From: Pedobacter sp.
GTDB taxonomy: Bacteria > Bacteroidota > Bacteroidia > Sphingobacteriales > Sphingobacteriaceae
Assembly (NCBI GenBank): GCA_030149995.1
Contig: JASLGV010000517.1
Location: forward strand, 1-9,074
Direction of reading: 5' to 3'
DNA length: 9,074 bases
Made by a program: the position numbers and the translations under genes. This document shows, in pieces, positions 1 through 5,940 of this stretch (positions are counted from its first letter, which is position 1; the number at the start of each line of letters is the position of its first letter). The notes under the pieces were generated by a model. It searched no databases and was not told the origin of the DNA. It saw nothing but the letters and a program-made list of their open reading frames with translations.

Positions 1-169
1 TATAGATGGATCAAATTCAAGATACATTGATCCGGATGTACTGGAGGCCATCTTTAATTATAAACACAATGCCTTTACAAAAGGAATTATTGTAACGCTC
101 GAAAATGTGCAGAAGAATTACGTGCTGCCAAAGTTAAATAACAAAATTGCTGAAGAAATTAACAATTAA
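1..169 (+). CDS. SulP-family inorganic anion transporter, C-terminal STAS end (partial)
   Basis: Only the last 55 codons are present; the gene enters from the left edge and reads in the frame starting at base 2, stopping at TAA 167-169. The peptide begins IDGSNSRYIDPDVLEAIF and continues with a segment giving GIIVTLENV. The D-x-S-x(3)-x-ID-x-D-x-LE pattern followed by a beta strand is what the cytoplasmic STAS domain of SulP transporters looks like at its C-terminus. SulP proteins move sulfate, bicarbonate or other anions across the inner membrane. The membrane part is outside the window, so substrate cannot be judged directly. The next gene, a beta-carbonic anhydrase, starts 4 bp later, and this pairing is known for SulP members thought to carry bicarbonate. 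Family assignment is fairly firm; bicarbonate as substrate is inference from context. A stand-alone STAS protein is a less likely alternative. Confidence 0.75.
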   Translation, partial: IDGSNSRYIDPDVLEAIFNYKHNAFTKGIIVTLENVQKNYVLPKLNNKIAEEINN

Positions 170-173
170 TAAT

Positions 174-830
174 ATGTGTGCTAAAAATATTGAAACAAAA
201 GATATAACGTATCAAGCCTTATTACAGGGAAATAAAGACTGGGTTCAGGATATGATTCAGACCGATCCAACCTTTTTCGATTCTTTATCGGCCGGGCAGA
301 GCCCGCCCGTATTGTGGGTAGGTTGTTCTGATAGCCGGGTACCGGCCAACCAGATAACCAATACATTGCCGGGTGATATTTTTGTACACCGTAACATTGC
401 AAACGTAGTGGTACATACCGATATGAACCTGTTAAGTGTACTGGATTATTCGATTAATGTACTTAAAGTGAAACATGTGATCGTTTGCGGTCACTATGGC
501 TGTGGCGGTGTAAAGGCAGCGCTGGGTAATAAGCAGGTTGGAATTATTGATAACTGGTTACGTAATATACGCGATGTTTACCGTGTACACGAGCGTGAAA
601 TGTCGACCATAAAAGATGAGGAGCAAAAATTTGATCGCCTGGTGGAGTTAAATGCCATTGAGGGTGCGGCCAATATTATGAACACTTCTATTGTTCAGAG
701 TGCCTGGGCCAATGGCCAGGAGCTTTCTGTACACGCCTGGGTATACAGCCTAAAAACAGGTTTAATTAAAGACCTGAAAGTTAGCAGCTCGAGCCAGGAT
801 GATGTAGCAGCTCCTTTTAAAGTAAGTTAA
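174..830 (+). CDS. can: beta-class carbonic anhydrase
   Basis: This 218-residue protein should interconvert CO2 and bicarbonate in the cytoplasm (EC 4.2.1.1). The zinc site is complete: C51, D53 and R55 in the GCSDSRVPA motif, and H107 and C110 in CGHYGCGG. The C51-H107 and C51-C110 spacings (56 and 59) equal those of the E. coli and H. influenzae enzymes as I recall them. W48 and R73 sit at the same offsets as the tryptophan and arginine of the non-catalytic bicarbonate pocket of H. influenzae-type (type II) enzymes, and Y191 in HAWVYSL is a candidate for the tyrosine, so allosteric control by bicarbonate is likely. I chose ATG 174 over the upstream in-frame TTG 147 because the extra residues overlap the preceding gene and do not resemble the family. 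It is 4 bp downstream of the SulP gene, so both are probably co-transcribed, and it ends at the hairpin at 858-890. Confidence 0.96.
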   Translation: MCAKNIETKDITYQALLQGNKDWVQDMIQTDPTFFDSLSAGQSPPVLWVGCSDSRVPANQITNTLPGDIFVHRNIANVVVHTDMNLLSVLDYSINVLKVKHVIVCGHYGCGGVKAALGNKQVGIIDNWLRNIRDVYRVHEREMSTIKDEEQKFDRLVELNAIEGAANIMNTSIVQSAWANGQELSVHAWVYSLKTGLIKDLKVSSSSQDDVAAPFKVS

Positions 831-855
831 TACCCCTTTAGTTTTTAGTTTAGTT

Positions 856-1134
856 TTAAACCCGGGTCTTTTGATCCGGGTTTTTATTTTGGGTATGAGG
901 CTGATTTCCGGCTTGCCCTTTGTTTCCTTTATCTGCATCAGCTCTTGCTTCTTCCGATCCAAAGTCGCCATCGCCAAAATTTCTGGCGAGGTTGCCGGCA
1001 TCTGATTTTATTTTGTTTTTTTGCTCGTTCTTATTACTCCTGTGCCGGGGTACCTGCTGCTGGGGCATATTTGACTGGCGGGCACTGTTCTGAAGTTCTT
1101 GGTTACCGAGGTTTTTGTTGTTTTCGTTTTTCAT
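856..1134 (-). CDS. small hydrophilic, probably disordered hypothetical protein
   Basis: I do not recognise a family. From ATG 1134 the frame encodes 92 residues beginning MKNENNKNLGNQELQN. It is extremely rich in Asn, Gln, Lys, Asp, Glu and Gly, has no Cys or Trp and no hydrophobic stretch, signal peptide or membrane segment, so it is probably disordered and cytoplasmic. An upstream in-frame start at 1164 would add ten residues (MFYICNKIRT) of very different character, so the internal ATG is preferred. A TATATCTG sequence about 20 bases upstream is one base from the Bacteroidota -7 box, but no good -33 partner is seen. The C-terminus (NPDQKTRV) is encoded by the terminator hairpin of the converging carbonic anhydrase gene. 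Such Asn/Gln/Lys-rich small proteins occur in Sphingobacteriaceae, but a spurious reading frame cannot be excluded. Confidence 0.55.
   Translation of the reverse strand: MKNENNKNLGNQELQNSARQSNMPQQQVPRHRSNKNEQKNKIKSDAGNLARNFGDGDFGSEEARADADKGNKGQAGNQPHTQNKNPDQKTRV
858..890 (+). terminator. intrinsic terminator of the SulP-carbonic anhydrase operon
   Basis: An 11-bp stem (858-868 with 873-883, one G-U pair) encloses a TTTT loop and runs into TTTTTATTTT on the + strand, 27 bases after the carbonic anhydrase stop codon. The T tract lies on the + side, so it mainly serves the + operon. The same bases encode the last residues of the small - strand gene. Confidence 0.9.
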
Positions 1135-1239
1135 GGTTCTGATCTTATTACAGATATAGAACATGTATAAGGAAAGGTTGGTTTTGATTTAATGGAAATG
1201 ATCTTACCTGAGGCATGTTTTATTTTACAACCGGCCAGG

Positions 1240-1310
1240 CAATCTAAACCCTATTGAAGCGGCATACCCGATCTAAATCGGGATATAGCGTAAAGAGGGA
1301 CAGAACGCTG
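1240..1310 (+). ncRNA. Flavo-1-like structured RNA element
   Basis: In the 243-base gap between the two - strand genes the + strand shows a nested structure. An outer CCCT (1249-1252) can pair with AGGG (1296-1299). An inner hairpin CCCGAT (1267-1272), loop CTAA, ATCGGG (1277-1282) closes the centre. Between them lie purine-rich segments ATTGAAGCGGCATA and ATATAGCGTAAAG. The order CCC-AT-GAAGCGGCAT, hairpin, ATATAGCG-AAAG-GGGA is how I remember the Flavo-1 motif, an RNA of unknown function found by comparative genomics and repeated in Bacteroidota genomes. Assignment is by eye and from memory. Exact ends are approximate. Confidence 0.55.
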
Positions 1311-1377
1311 CATAAAAGCTTCTGTTGTTGCTTTTCAAATTTGTTTATCCGAACATTTTGTAATGCTGATGGGCGTG

Positions 1378-2097
1378 TTAATGCTTAGAAAACTGGTCGA
1401 TCAGCAACCCTAAAAGCGGAATCAATAAGCCAAAGGTAGCCATGCCTAATATATAAGCGATAATGGCTTTCAGGTAATTCATAGGCTTCTTCCTGTCGAA
1501 AAACTGTCCGATTCCCCAACCGCAGTAAATAAAAAAGATAACGCCCGAAATTTGCATTACGCTGATGTGGGTTAAGCCTTCAAAAGTTACAAAAGCAGCG
1601 GATATTAGCATGCCAACACCCATTAAAAAGCACAGCAGGATTAAAATTTCGAAAAAATTATATTGATATTTTCTGAAAAATAATTTTATCCATAGAGCTG
1701 AAAATATACCTATGATGATGTTTGCATATCCATAATGAGTCTTTACCCATTCGGAGATTTTCCTGGTAGCTGAACTGTTCGTTTCGTTTAAACTAACGTA
1801 ACCATCTTCTACATGAAAGAAGTGTAAGGCAAGAGAATAAGCTAAAGAACAGAGAATGATGAAAATAATGGGTTTTACCAATCTGCTTCTGTTAAGGGAG
1901 ATAAATTCTTTTACACTTGTTCCTGGCCTGATTAATAATTCCTTTATGGTGTAGAAGATTCCTTTTTCAAAGTGTAGTACATGTTCTATTTCATGTATGA
2001 CATAGTGGGCGTCGATTCTTTTTAGATTTACAGGTTGTCCGCAGTTTGAGCAGTAGTTTTTAGATGTTGGTTCTTGGCAGTTTGTGCAGGAGGCCAT
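1378..2097 (-). CDS. DUF3667 zinc-ribbon integral membrane protein
   Basis: This 239-residue protein has an N-terminal zinc-ribbon-like four-cysteine motif (C4, C7, C16, C19 in CTNC and CSNCGQP). A conserved-looking linker follows at about residues 38-66, containing HFEKGIFYTIKELLIRPGTS, the signature I associate with DUF3667 proteins of Bacteroidota. Hydrophobic segments at roughly 74-93, 124-141, 148-170, 177-197 and 209-233 suggest about five membrane helices in the inner membrane, with the zinc ribbon probably cytoplasmic. The function of the family is unknown to me; the combination of a short ribbon and a membrane domain suggests a protein-interaction or regulatory role, but this is only a guess. 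It lies 159 bases downstream of pruA beyond a strong terminator, so it is probably transcribed alone. Upstream, only a weak promoter-like pair is visible (TTTC, 17 bases, TAATTTAG on -). I see no terminator hairpin after its stop. Confidence 0.85.
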   Translation of the reverse strand: MASCTNCQEPTSKNYCSNCGQPVNLKRIDAHYVIHEIEHVLHFEKGIFYTIKELLIRPGTSVKEFISLNRSRLVKPIIFIILCSLAYSLALHFFHVEDGYVSLNETNSSATRKISEWVKTHYGYANIIIGIFSALWIKLFFRKYQYNFFEILILLCFLMGVGMLISAAFVTFEGLTHISVMQISGVIFFIYCGWGIGQFFDRKKPMNYLKAIIAYILGMATFGLLIPLLGLLIDQFSKH

Positions 2098-2206
2098 AGT
2101 TAAGTTTGTTTTGAGCGTGCGCTTTGGAGGCCTAAATTAATAAAAATTGGTAAAAAGAAACTGTTAATCCCGTTAAAGATTGTTTAATTCTGATCAGTGG
2201 AAAAAG

Positions 2207-2240
2207 AAAAAGCCCCCGATTTTTCGGGGGCTTTTTCCTG
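2207..2240 (-). terminator. intrinsic terminator of pruA
   Basis: A perfect 13-bp stem (2207-2219 with 2224-2236) with GC core GCCCCCG/CGGGGGC and a four-base loop lies 20 bases after the pruA stop. On the - strand it is followed by T-rich sequence (CTTTTTCTTTTTCC, counting from the stem's own T run), so it ends pruA transcripts and isolates the DUF3667 gene. The stem is flanked by A/T runs on both sides and could also work on +. Confidence 0.92.
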
Positions 2241-2256
2241 ATTTATTAAGAAAATA

Positions 2257-3891
2257 TTAATCTTCTGCTAAAAACGGATAGCGGTAATCTGTTGGCGATT
2301 CAAACACTTCTTTAATGGTACGTGGAGAAACCCAACGTAATAAGTTGATCATTGAACCTGCTTTATCATTCGTACCCGAACCTCTGGCGCCGCCAAATGG
2401 TTGCTGGCCTACCACAGCACCTGTACATTTATCGTTGATGTAGAAGTTACCTGCTGCATTGCGTAAAGCATGGCTTGCCTGCTCAATTGCATAACGATCC
2501 TGTGCAATTAAAGCACCGGTTAATGCGTATTGAGAAGTGGTGTCAATTACTTCTAAAATCTGGTCAAAATCTTTGTCTGCGTATACATAAATAGTTAAAA
2601 CCGGGCCGAACAATTCTTCGCACATGGTGGTGTATTTCGGATCATCAACTACTAAAACTGTTGGCTCAATAAAATAGCCTTTGCTCTTGTCGTAGTTTCC
2701 GCCTGCAATAATTTCCACACCTTTATCTTGTTTAGCCTGATCGATGTATTTAGCTAATTTATCAAACGAACGCTCGTCAATTACAGCGTTGATAAAATTG
2801 CCGAAATCTTCAGTTCCACCCATTTTGAAGGTTGCAAGATCGCGCAGCATTAATTCTTTTATTTCCGGCCACAGGCTTTCTGCAATGTATACGCGGCTGG
2901 CAGCCGAGCATTTTTGTCCCTGGTATTCAAAAGCACCCCGAACAATTGCTGTGTTGGCAATATCCGTTTGTGCAGAAGGATGCACGAGGATAAAATCTTT
3001 ACCACCGGTTTCGCCTACTATGCGCGGATATGATTTATATTTATGAATGTTTGTACCAATTGTTTTCCAGATTTCCTGGAATACTTTTGTAGATCCTGTA
3101 AAGTGGATACCTGCAAAATCCGGGTGGTTAAAAATAACATCACCGGTTTCTGGTCCGTCTGCATAAACCAGGTTGATTACACCATCTGGTACGCCTGCCT
3201 CTTTGAAAATTTCCATCAAAAGATTGGCGGCATATACTTGTGTATCGGCTGGTTTCCAAACAACAACGTTGCCCATCATAGCTGCTGAAGCCGGAAGGTT
3301 GGCGGCAATAGCTGTAAAGTTGAACGGTGTTAAAGCGAAAACAAAACCTTCTAATGGGCGTTGTTCTACGCGGTTCCAGCTTCCTCTTGGAGAAACAGGT
3401 GGCTGCTGCTTGTAAATATCAGCCATGTAGCTTACGTTAAAACGTAAAAAATCGATCAGCTCGCAAGCCGAGTCAATTTCTGCCTGATAAGCATTTTTAC
3501 TTTGGCCCAGCATGGTTGCTGCATTTAATTTATAACGGTATTTACCTGCAATAAGATCTGCCGCTTTTAAAAAGATGGCTGCACGGTGCTCCCAAGCTAA
3601 GTTTTCCCAGTCGCTTTTTGCAGCAAGTGCTGCTTCAATGGCCTGGCTAATATGGGTTTTATCACCAATACTGTATTTTGCTAAAATATGTTGATGATCG
3701 TGTGGAGGAACAACTTTACCTTTTTTGTCGGTATGAACCGGTTTTCCGCCAATATACATTGGAATATCCTGCTGGTGAGCGCGGGCTTCAGCAATGGCTT
3801 TTTTTAAAAGTTCCCGTTCTTTACTGCCGGGAGCATAGTTTAAAATGGGTTCGTTTACCGGTACAGGTACATTAAAAAATCCTTTAAGCAT
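2257..3891 (-). CDS. pruA: L-glutamate gamma-semialdehyde dehydrogenase (1-pyrroline-5-carboxylate dehydrogenase)
   Basis: This 544-residue cytoplasmic enzyme oxidises glutamate semialdehyde (from pyrroline-5-carboxylate) to glutamate with NAD+, the second step of proline catabolism (EC 1.2.1.88). It has the full aldehyde dehydrogenase fold: N191 in TPFNFTAIA (oxyanion hole), K213 in WKPAD and G266-S267 in FTGSTKV (NAD binding), general base E294 in GETGGKDF and nucleophile C328 in GQKCSAASR. The C-terminal signature at about 484-513 contains YINDKCTG and QQPFGGARGSGTNDKAGS, typical of the ALDH4 (P5CDH) subfamily. The length and N-terminus match the single-function, mitochondrial-like form; the proline dehydrogenase domain of PutA is absent, so a separate proline dehydrogenase must act elsewhere in the genome. 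The start is ATG 3891, 22 bases after a good promoter. It is monocistronic, with a strong terminator, and divergent from lpxK. Confidence 0.97.
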   Translation of the reverse strand: MLKGFFNVPVPVNEPILNYAPGSKERELLKKAIAEARAHQQDIPMYIGGKPVHTDKKGKVVPPHDHQHILAKYSIGDKTHISQAIEAALAAKSDWENLAWEHRAAIFLKAADLIAGKYRYKLNAATMLGQSKNAYQAEIDSACELIDFLRFNVSYMADIYKQQPPVSPRGSWNRVEQRPLEGFVFALTPFNFTAIAANLPASAAMMGNVVVWKPADTQVYAANLLMEIFKEAGVPDGVINLVYADGPETGDVIFNHPDFAGIHFTGSTKVFQEIWKTIGTNIHKYKSYPRIVGETGGKDFILVHPSAQTDIANTAIVRGAFEYQGQKCSAASRVYIAESLWPEIKELMLRDLATFKMGGTEDFGNFINAVIDERSFDKLAKYIDQAKQDKGVEIIAGGNYDKSKGYFIEPTVLVVDDPKYTTMCEELFGPVLTIYVYADKDFDQILEVIDTTSQYALTGALIAQDRYAIEQASHALRNAAGNFYINDKCTGAVVGQQPFGGARGSGTNDKAGSMINLLRWVSPRTIKEVFESPTDYRYPFLAED

Positions 3892-3913
3892 GATGTATTT
3901 TTTATAAGATTCG

Positions 3914-3941
3914 CAAAGATAAGGCTTTTATATATAGACAA
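3914..3941 (-). promoter_or_regulatory. Bacteroidota-type sigma-A promoter of pruA
   Basis: On the - strand TATCTTTG (3921-3914) matches the TAnnTTTG -7 box exactly, and TTG (3941-3939) lies 17 bases upstream, within the spacing known for Bacteroidota housekeeping promoters. Transcription would begin near 3907, giving a leader of roughly 16 bases before ATG 3891. Confidence 0.75.
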
Positions 3942-3949
3942 TTCTATAT
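3932..3949. promoter_or_regulatory. operator-like dyad over the pruA -33 box
   Basis: ATATAGA (3932-3938), spacer CAAT, then TCTATAT (3943-3949) form a perfect 7-bp inverted repeat. The spacer contains the TTG -33 element of the pruA promoter, so a dimeric regulator bound here would block RNA polymerase. The A/T-rich composition makes chance occurrence possible. Confidence 0.4.
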
Positions 3950-4076
3950 TTATGTAATAAAATAGGAGGTGGGTAACGTTGCATCTGCTAAGCCTATGTA
4001 GATATGAGTTTTATAAAAAATTTAAAGGCGGCAGGCGGGAAAGAGCGTAAAAAACAATTCTTTTTCAAATAATCTG

Positions 4077-4084
4077 TATTTTTG
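4077..4084 (+). promoter_or_regulatory. possible -7 box for the lpxK cluster
   Basis: TATTTTTG fits TAnnTTTG exactly and ends 9 bases before ATG 4094. No TTG is found 17-23 bases upstream, so the promoter would be weak or need an activator. Transcription would start only a few bases before the ATG. Confidence 0.4.
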
Positions 4085-4093
4085 AAAACAAGT

Positions 4094-5152
4094 ATGTTAA
4101 AATATTTTCGTCTTCTTCTCGTACCTTTTTCTCTTGTATACGGGGCCGTTGTTGTGCTGAGAAAAAAGCTGTACGACTGGAAGGTTTTGAGTTCTGAAAA
4201 GTTCGGCATACCGGTTATTTGTGTCGGAAATCTGGCTGTTGGTGGTTCGGGAAAAACGCCTACAACCGAATACCTGGTGAGGTTGCTGTCTGACTATAAA
4301 GTAGCCATTCTGAGTAGGGGATATGGCCGCAAAACAAAAGGATTTATTGTAGCGGATGAAACGGCAACTGCCGAAAGTATCGGCGATGAGCCTTTACAGT
4401 ATTACCGTAAATTCAGACAGGTAACGGTGGCGGTATGCGAACAGCGTGCAACCGGGATTAACCTGTTAAAAGACGCACATGAAGTAATTATTCTGGATGA
4501 TGCCTTTCAACACCGTAAGGTAGAGGCCGGTTTAAACATCTTACTGTTTGAATATGCCAAGCTGCGTAGTTTTCAGCTGTTACTTCCGGCAGGGAACCTG
4601 CGCGATGTATTTGCCTCGCGCAAAAGGGCACAAATTCTAATGGTCACCAAATCTCCGCCAGGTTTAACAGCTGAAGATAAAAAGGCTTCGGTTAAGGCCT
4701 TGCAGCCTGCCGGCAACCAACTGGTGGTGCATACTTATTTAAAATATGGTGATTTACAGCAGGTATATCAAAGCGGCGCACGTGCGCTGTCTACCATAAA
4801 GGATTATGAAATTTTTGTATTAACGGGCATTTCAAACCCTGCCCCGCTTTTGGAAGAATTGCAAAAATACAATACACACCTCAGACATTATAAATATCCG
4901 GATCATTACGATTTTACCATACAGGATATAAAGAAGCTGGTGCGCGATTTTAGCAGTGGAAAAAGTAAAGAAAAAATTATTCTTACAACAGAAAAGGATA
5001 CTCAGCGTTTAAGAACTACCGGATTTGAAAAAATGCTCGCAGATCTGCCTGTGTATTATTTGCCGGTGCAGGTTGATTTATTTGAAGAAGATAAGGTTAT
5101 ATTTGATGAACAAATTTTAAATTATGTTAAGAGCTATAGAAGAAACAGTTGA
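4094..5152 (+). CDS. lpxK: tetraacyldisaccharide 4'-kinase (lipid A biosynthesis)
   Basis: This 352-residue inner-membrane-associated kinase transfers phosphate from ATP to the 4' position of the tetraacyldisaccharide-1-phosphate lipid A precursor (EC 2.7.1.130). An N-terminal hydrophobic helix spans about residues 5-22. The Walker A loop is at 50-56 (GGSGKTP, K54), followed by SRGYGRK at 74-80. IGDEP carries D98, corresponding to the catalytic aspartate known from Aquifex LpxK. LDDAFQHR has D135 and D136 (usually DDGFQHR, so Ala replaces Gly). H271 is in YPDHYDF, and TTEKDTQRL at 298-306 is typical of the family. ATG 4094 is preferred to the in-frame TTG 4082 because the extra residues overlap a promoter-like box and are not needed. 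It overlaps punA by 29 bp, so the two are translationally linked. It diverges from pruA across a 202-base gap. Confidence 0.96.
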   Translation: MLKYFRLLLVPFSLVYGAVVVLRKKLYDWKVLSSEKFGIPVICVGNLAVGGSGKTPTTEYLVRLLSDYKVAILSRGYGRKTKGFIVADETATAESIGDEPLQYYRKFRQVTVAVCEQRATGINLLKDAHEVIILDDAFQHRKVEAGLNILLFEYAKLRSFQLLLPAGNLRDVFASRKRAQILMVTKSPPGLTAEDKKASVKALQPAGNQLVVHTYLKYGDLQQVYQSGARALSTIKDYEIFVLTGISNPAPLLEELQKYNTHLRHYKYPDHYDFTIQDIKKLVRDFSSGKSKEKIILTTEKDTQRLRTTGFEKMLADLPVYYLPVQVDLFEEDKVIFDEQILNYVKSYRRNS

Positions 5153-5939
5153 ATATATAAGAAGGAAAACAGAAGGTTTTACACCGGAAGTGGGTATAAT
5201 TTTAGGCACTGGTCTGGGCGGATTGGTAAAGGAAATAGAAATTGAGCATCAGCTGATGTATTCAAATATTCCGAATTTTCCGATATCTACGCTTGAATTT
5301 CACAGCGGCAAATTGATATTCGGTCGTTTAAACGGGAAAAAGATTGTTGCCATGCAAGGGCGTTTGCATTATTATGAAGGCTACAGCATGCAACAGATAA
5401 CCTTTCCGGTTCGTGTAATGAAGGGACTGGGAATTGGCCATTTGATCGTCTCGAATGCAGCGGGTTCTTTAAACCCGGAATTTAAAAAAGGCGATCTGAT
5501 GATTATTGAAGATCACATCAACCTGCAACCCGATAATCCTTTACGTGGCATTATAGAAAGTGAGCTGGGTACGCGTTTTCCGGACATGAGCGAGCCTTAT
5601 AAACGGAATATTATCGATAAGGCTTTGGCCATTTCAAAGGAACTGGATGTTCGTTGCCATAAAGGTGTATATGTAGCCGTATCGGGTCCAAATCTGGAAA
5701 CAAAAGCAGAATACAAATATTTGCGTTTAATTGGCGGAGATGCTGTTGGCATGAGTACCGTTCCGGAAGTAATCGTTGCAAACCATGCCGGTTTACCGGT
5801 TTTTGCGATTTCTGTACTAACAGACGAGGGTTTTCCGGAGCAGTTGCAACCGTTTAACCTGGAAGAAATTTTAGCCGTTGCTGCAAAGGCAGAACCTAAG
5901 ATGACCGAAATTTTAACCAGACTAATTGCCGGCCTTTAA
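5124..5939 (+). CDS. punA: purine nucleoside phosphorylase, trimeric (PNP family 2-like)
   Basis: This 271-residue cytoplasmic enzyme cleaves purine nucleosides with phosphate to the free base and ribose 1-phosphate (EC 2.4.2.1), serving purine salvage. Length and motifs match the low-molecular-weight trimeric class: phosphate loop GTGLGG at 28-33, H60 in FHSGKL, R80 and H82 in MQGRLHYYEGYS, VSNAAGSLNP at 109-118, E192 in GPNLETKAEY (human E201), and M210-S211 in GMSTVPEVIVA. The human base-contact residue N243 aligns with D234 in SVLTDEG, which may widen base choice towards 6-aminopurines. T29 stands where human PNP has a serine. ATG 5124 gives the expected N-terminus (EETVEYIRRKTEGFTPEVGIILGTG) and overlaps the end of lpxK by 29 bp. 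The porin gene starts 1 bp after its stop, so the three genes probably form one transcript. Confidence 0.95.
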   Translation: MLRAIEETVEYIRRKTEGFTPEVGIILGTGLGGLVKEIEIEHQLMYSNIPNFPISTLEFHSGKLIFGRLNGKKIVAMQGRLHYYEGYSMQQITFPVRVMKGLGIGHLIVSNAAGSLNPEFKKGDLMIIEDHINLQPDNPLRGIIESELGTRFPDMSEPYKRNIIDKALAISKELDVRCHKGVYVAVSGPNLETKAEYKYLRLIGGDAVGMSTVPEVIVANHAGLPVFAISVLTDEGFPEQLQPFNLEEILAVAAKAEPKMTEILTRLIAGL

Positions 5940-5940
5940 G

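Noticed and set aside
147..173. Upstream in-frame TTG start for the carbonic anhydrase
   Set aside because: It would overlap the SulP reading frame and adds residues not expected in the family; ATG 174 fits better.
703..720. Near-palindrome CCTGG...CCAGG inside the carbonic anhydrase gene
   Set aside because: It has a bulge, lies in well-conserved coding sequence and is explained by the codons for AWANGQ.
1135..1377. Possible additional small gene in the gap
   Set aside because: No frame of convincing composition is present; the gap is better explained by the structured RNA-like element and flanking leader sequence.
2744..3415. Open + strand frames of 80-100 codons opposite pruA
   Set aside because: They lie entirely within a confident gene on the other strand, have no family resemblance and look like mirror frames.
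3964..3970. GGAGGTG resembling a Shine-Dalgarno sequence upstream of lpxK
   Set aside because: No start codon with a sensible frame follows at the right distance, and Bacteroidota genes seldom use such sites.
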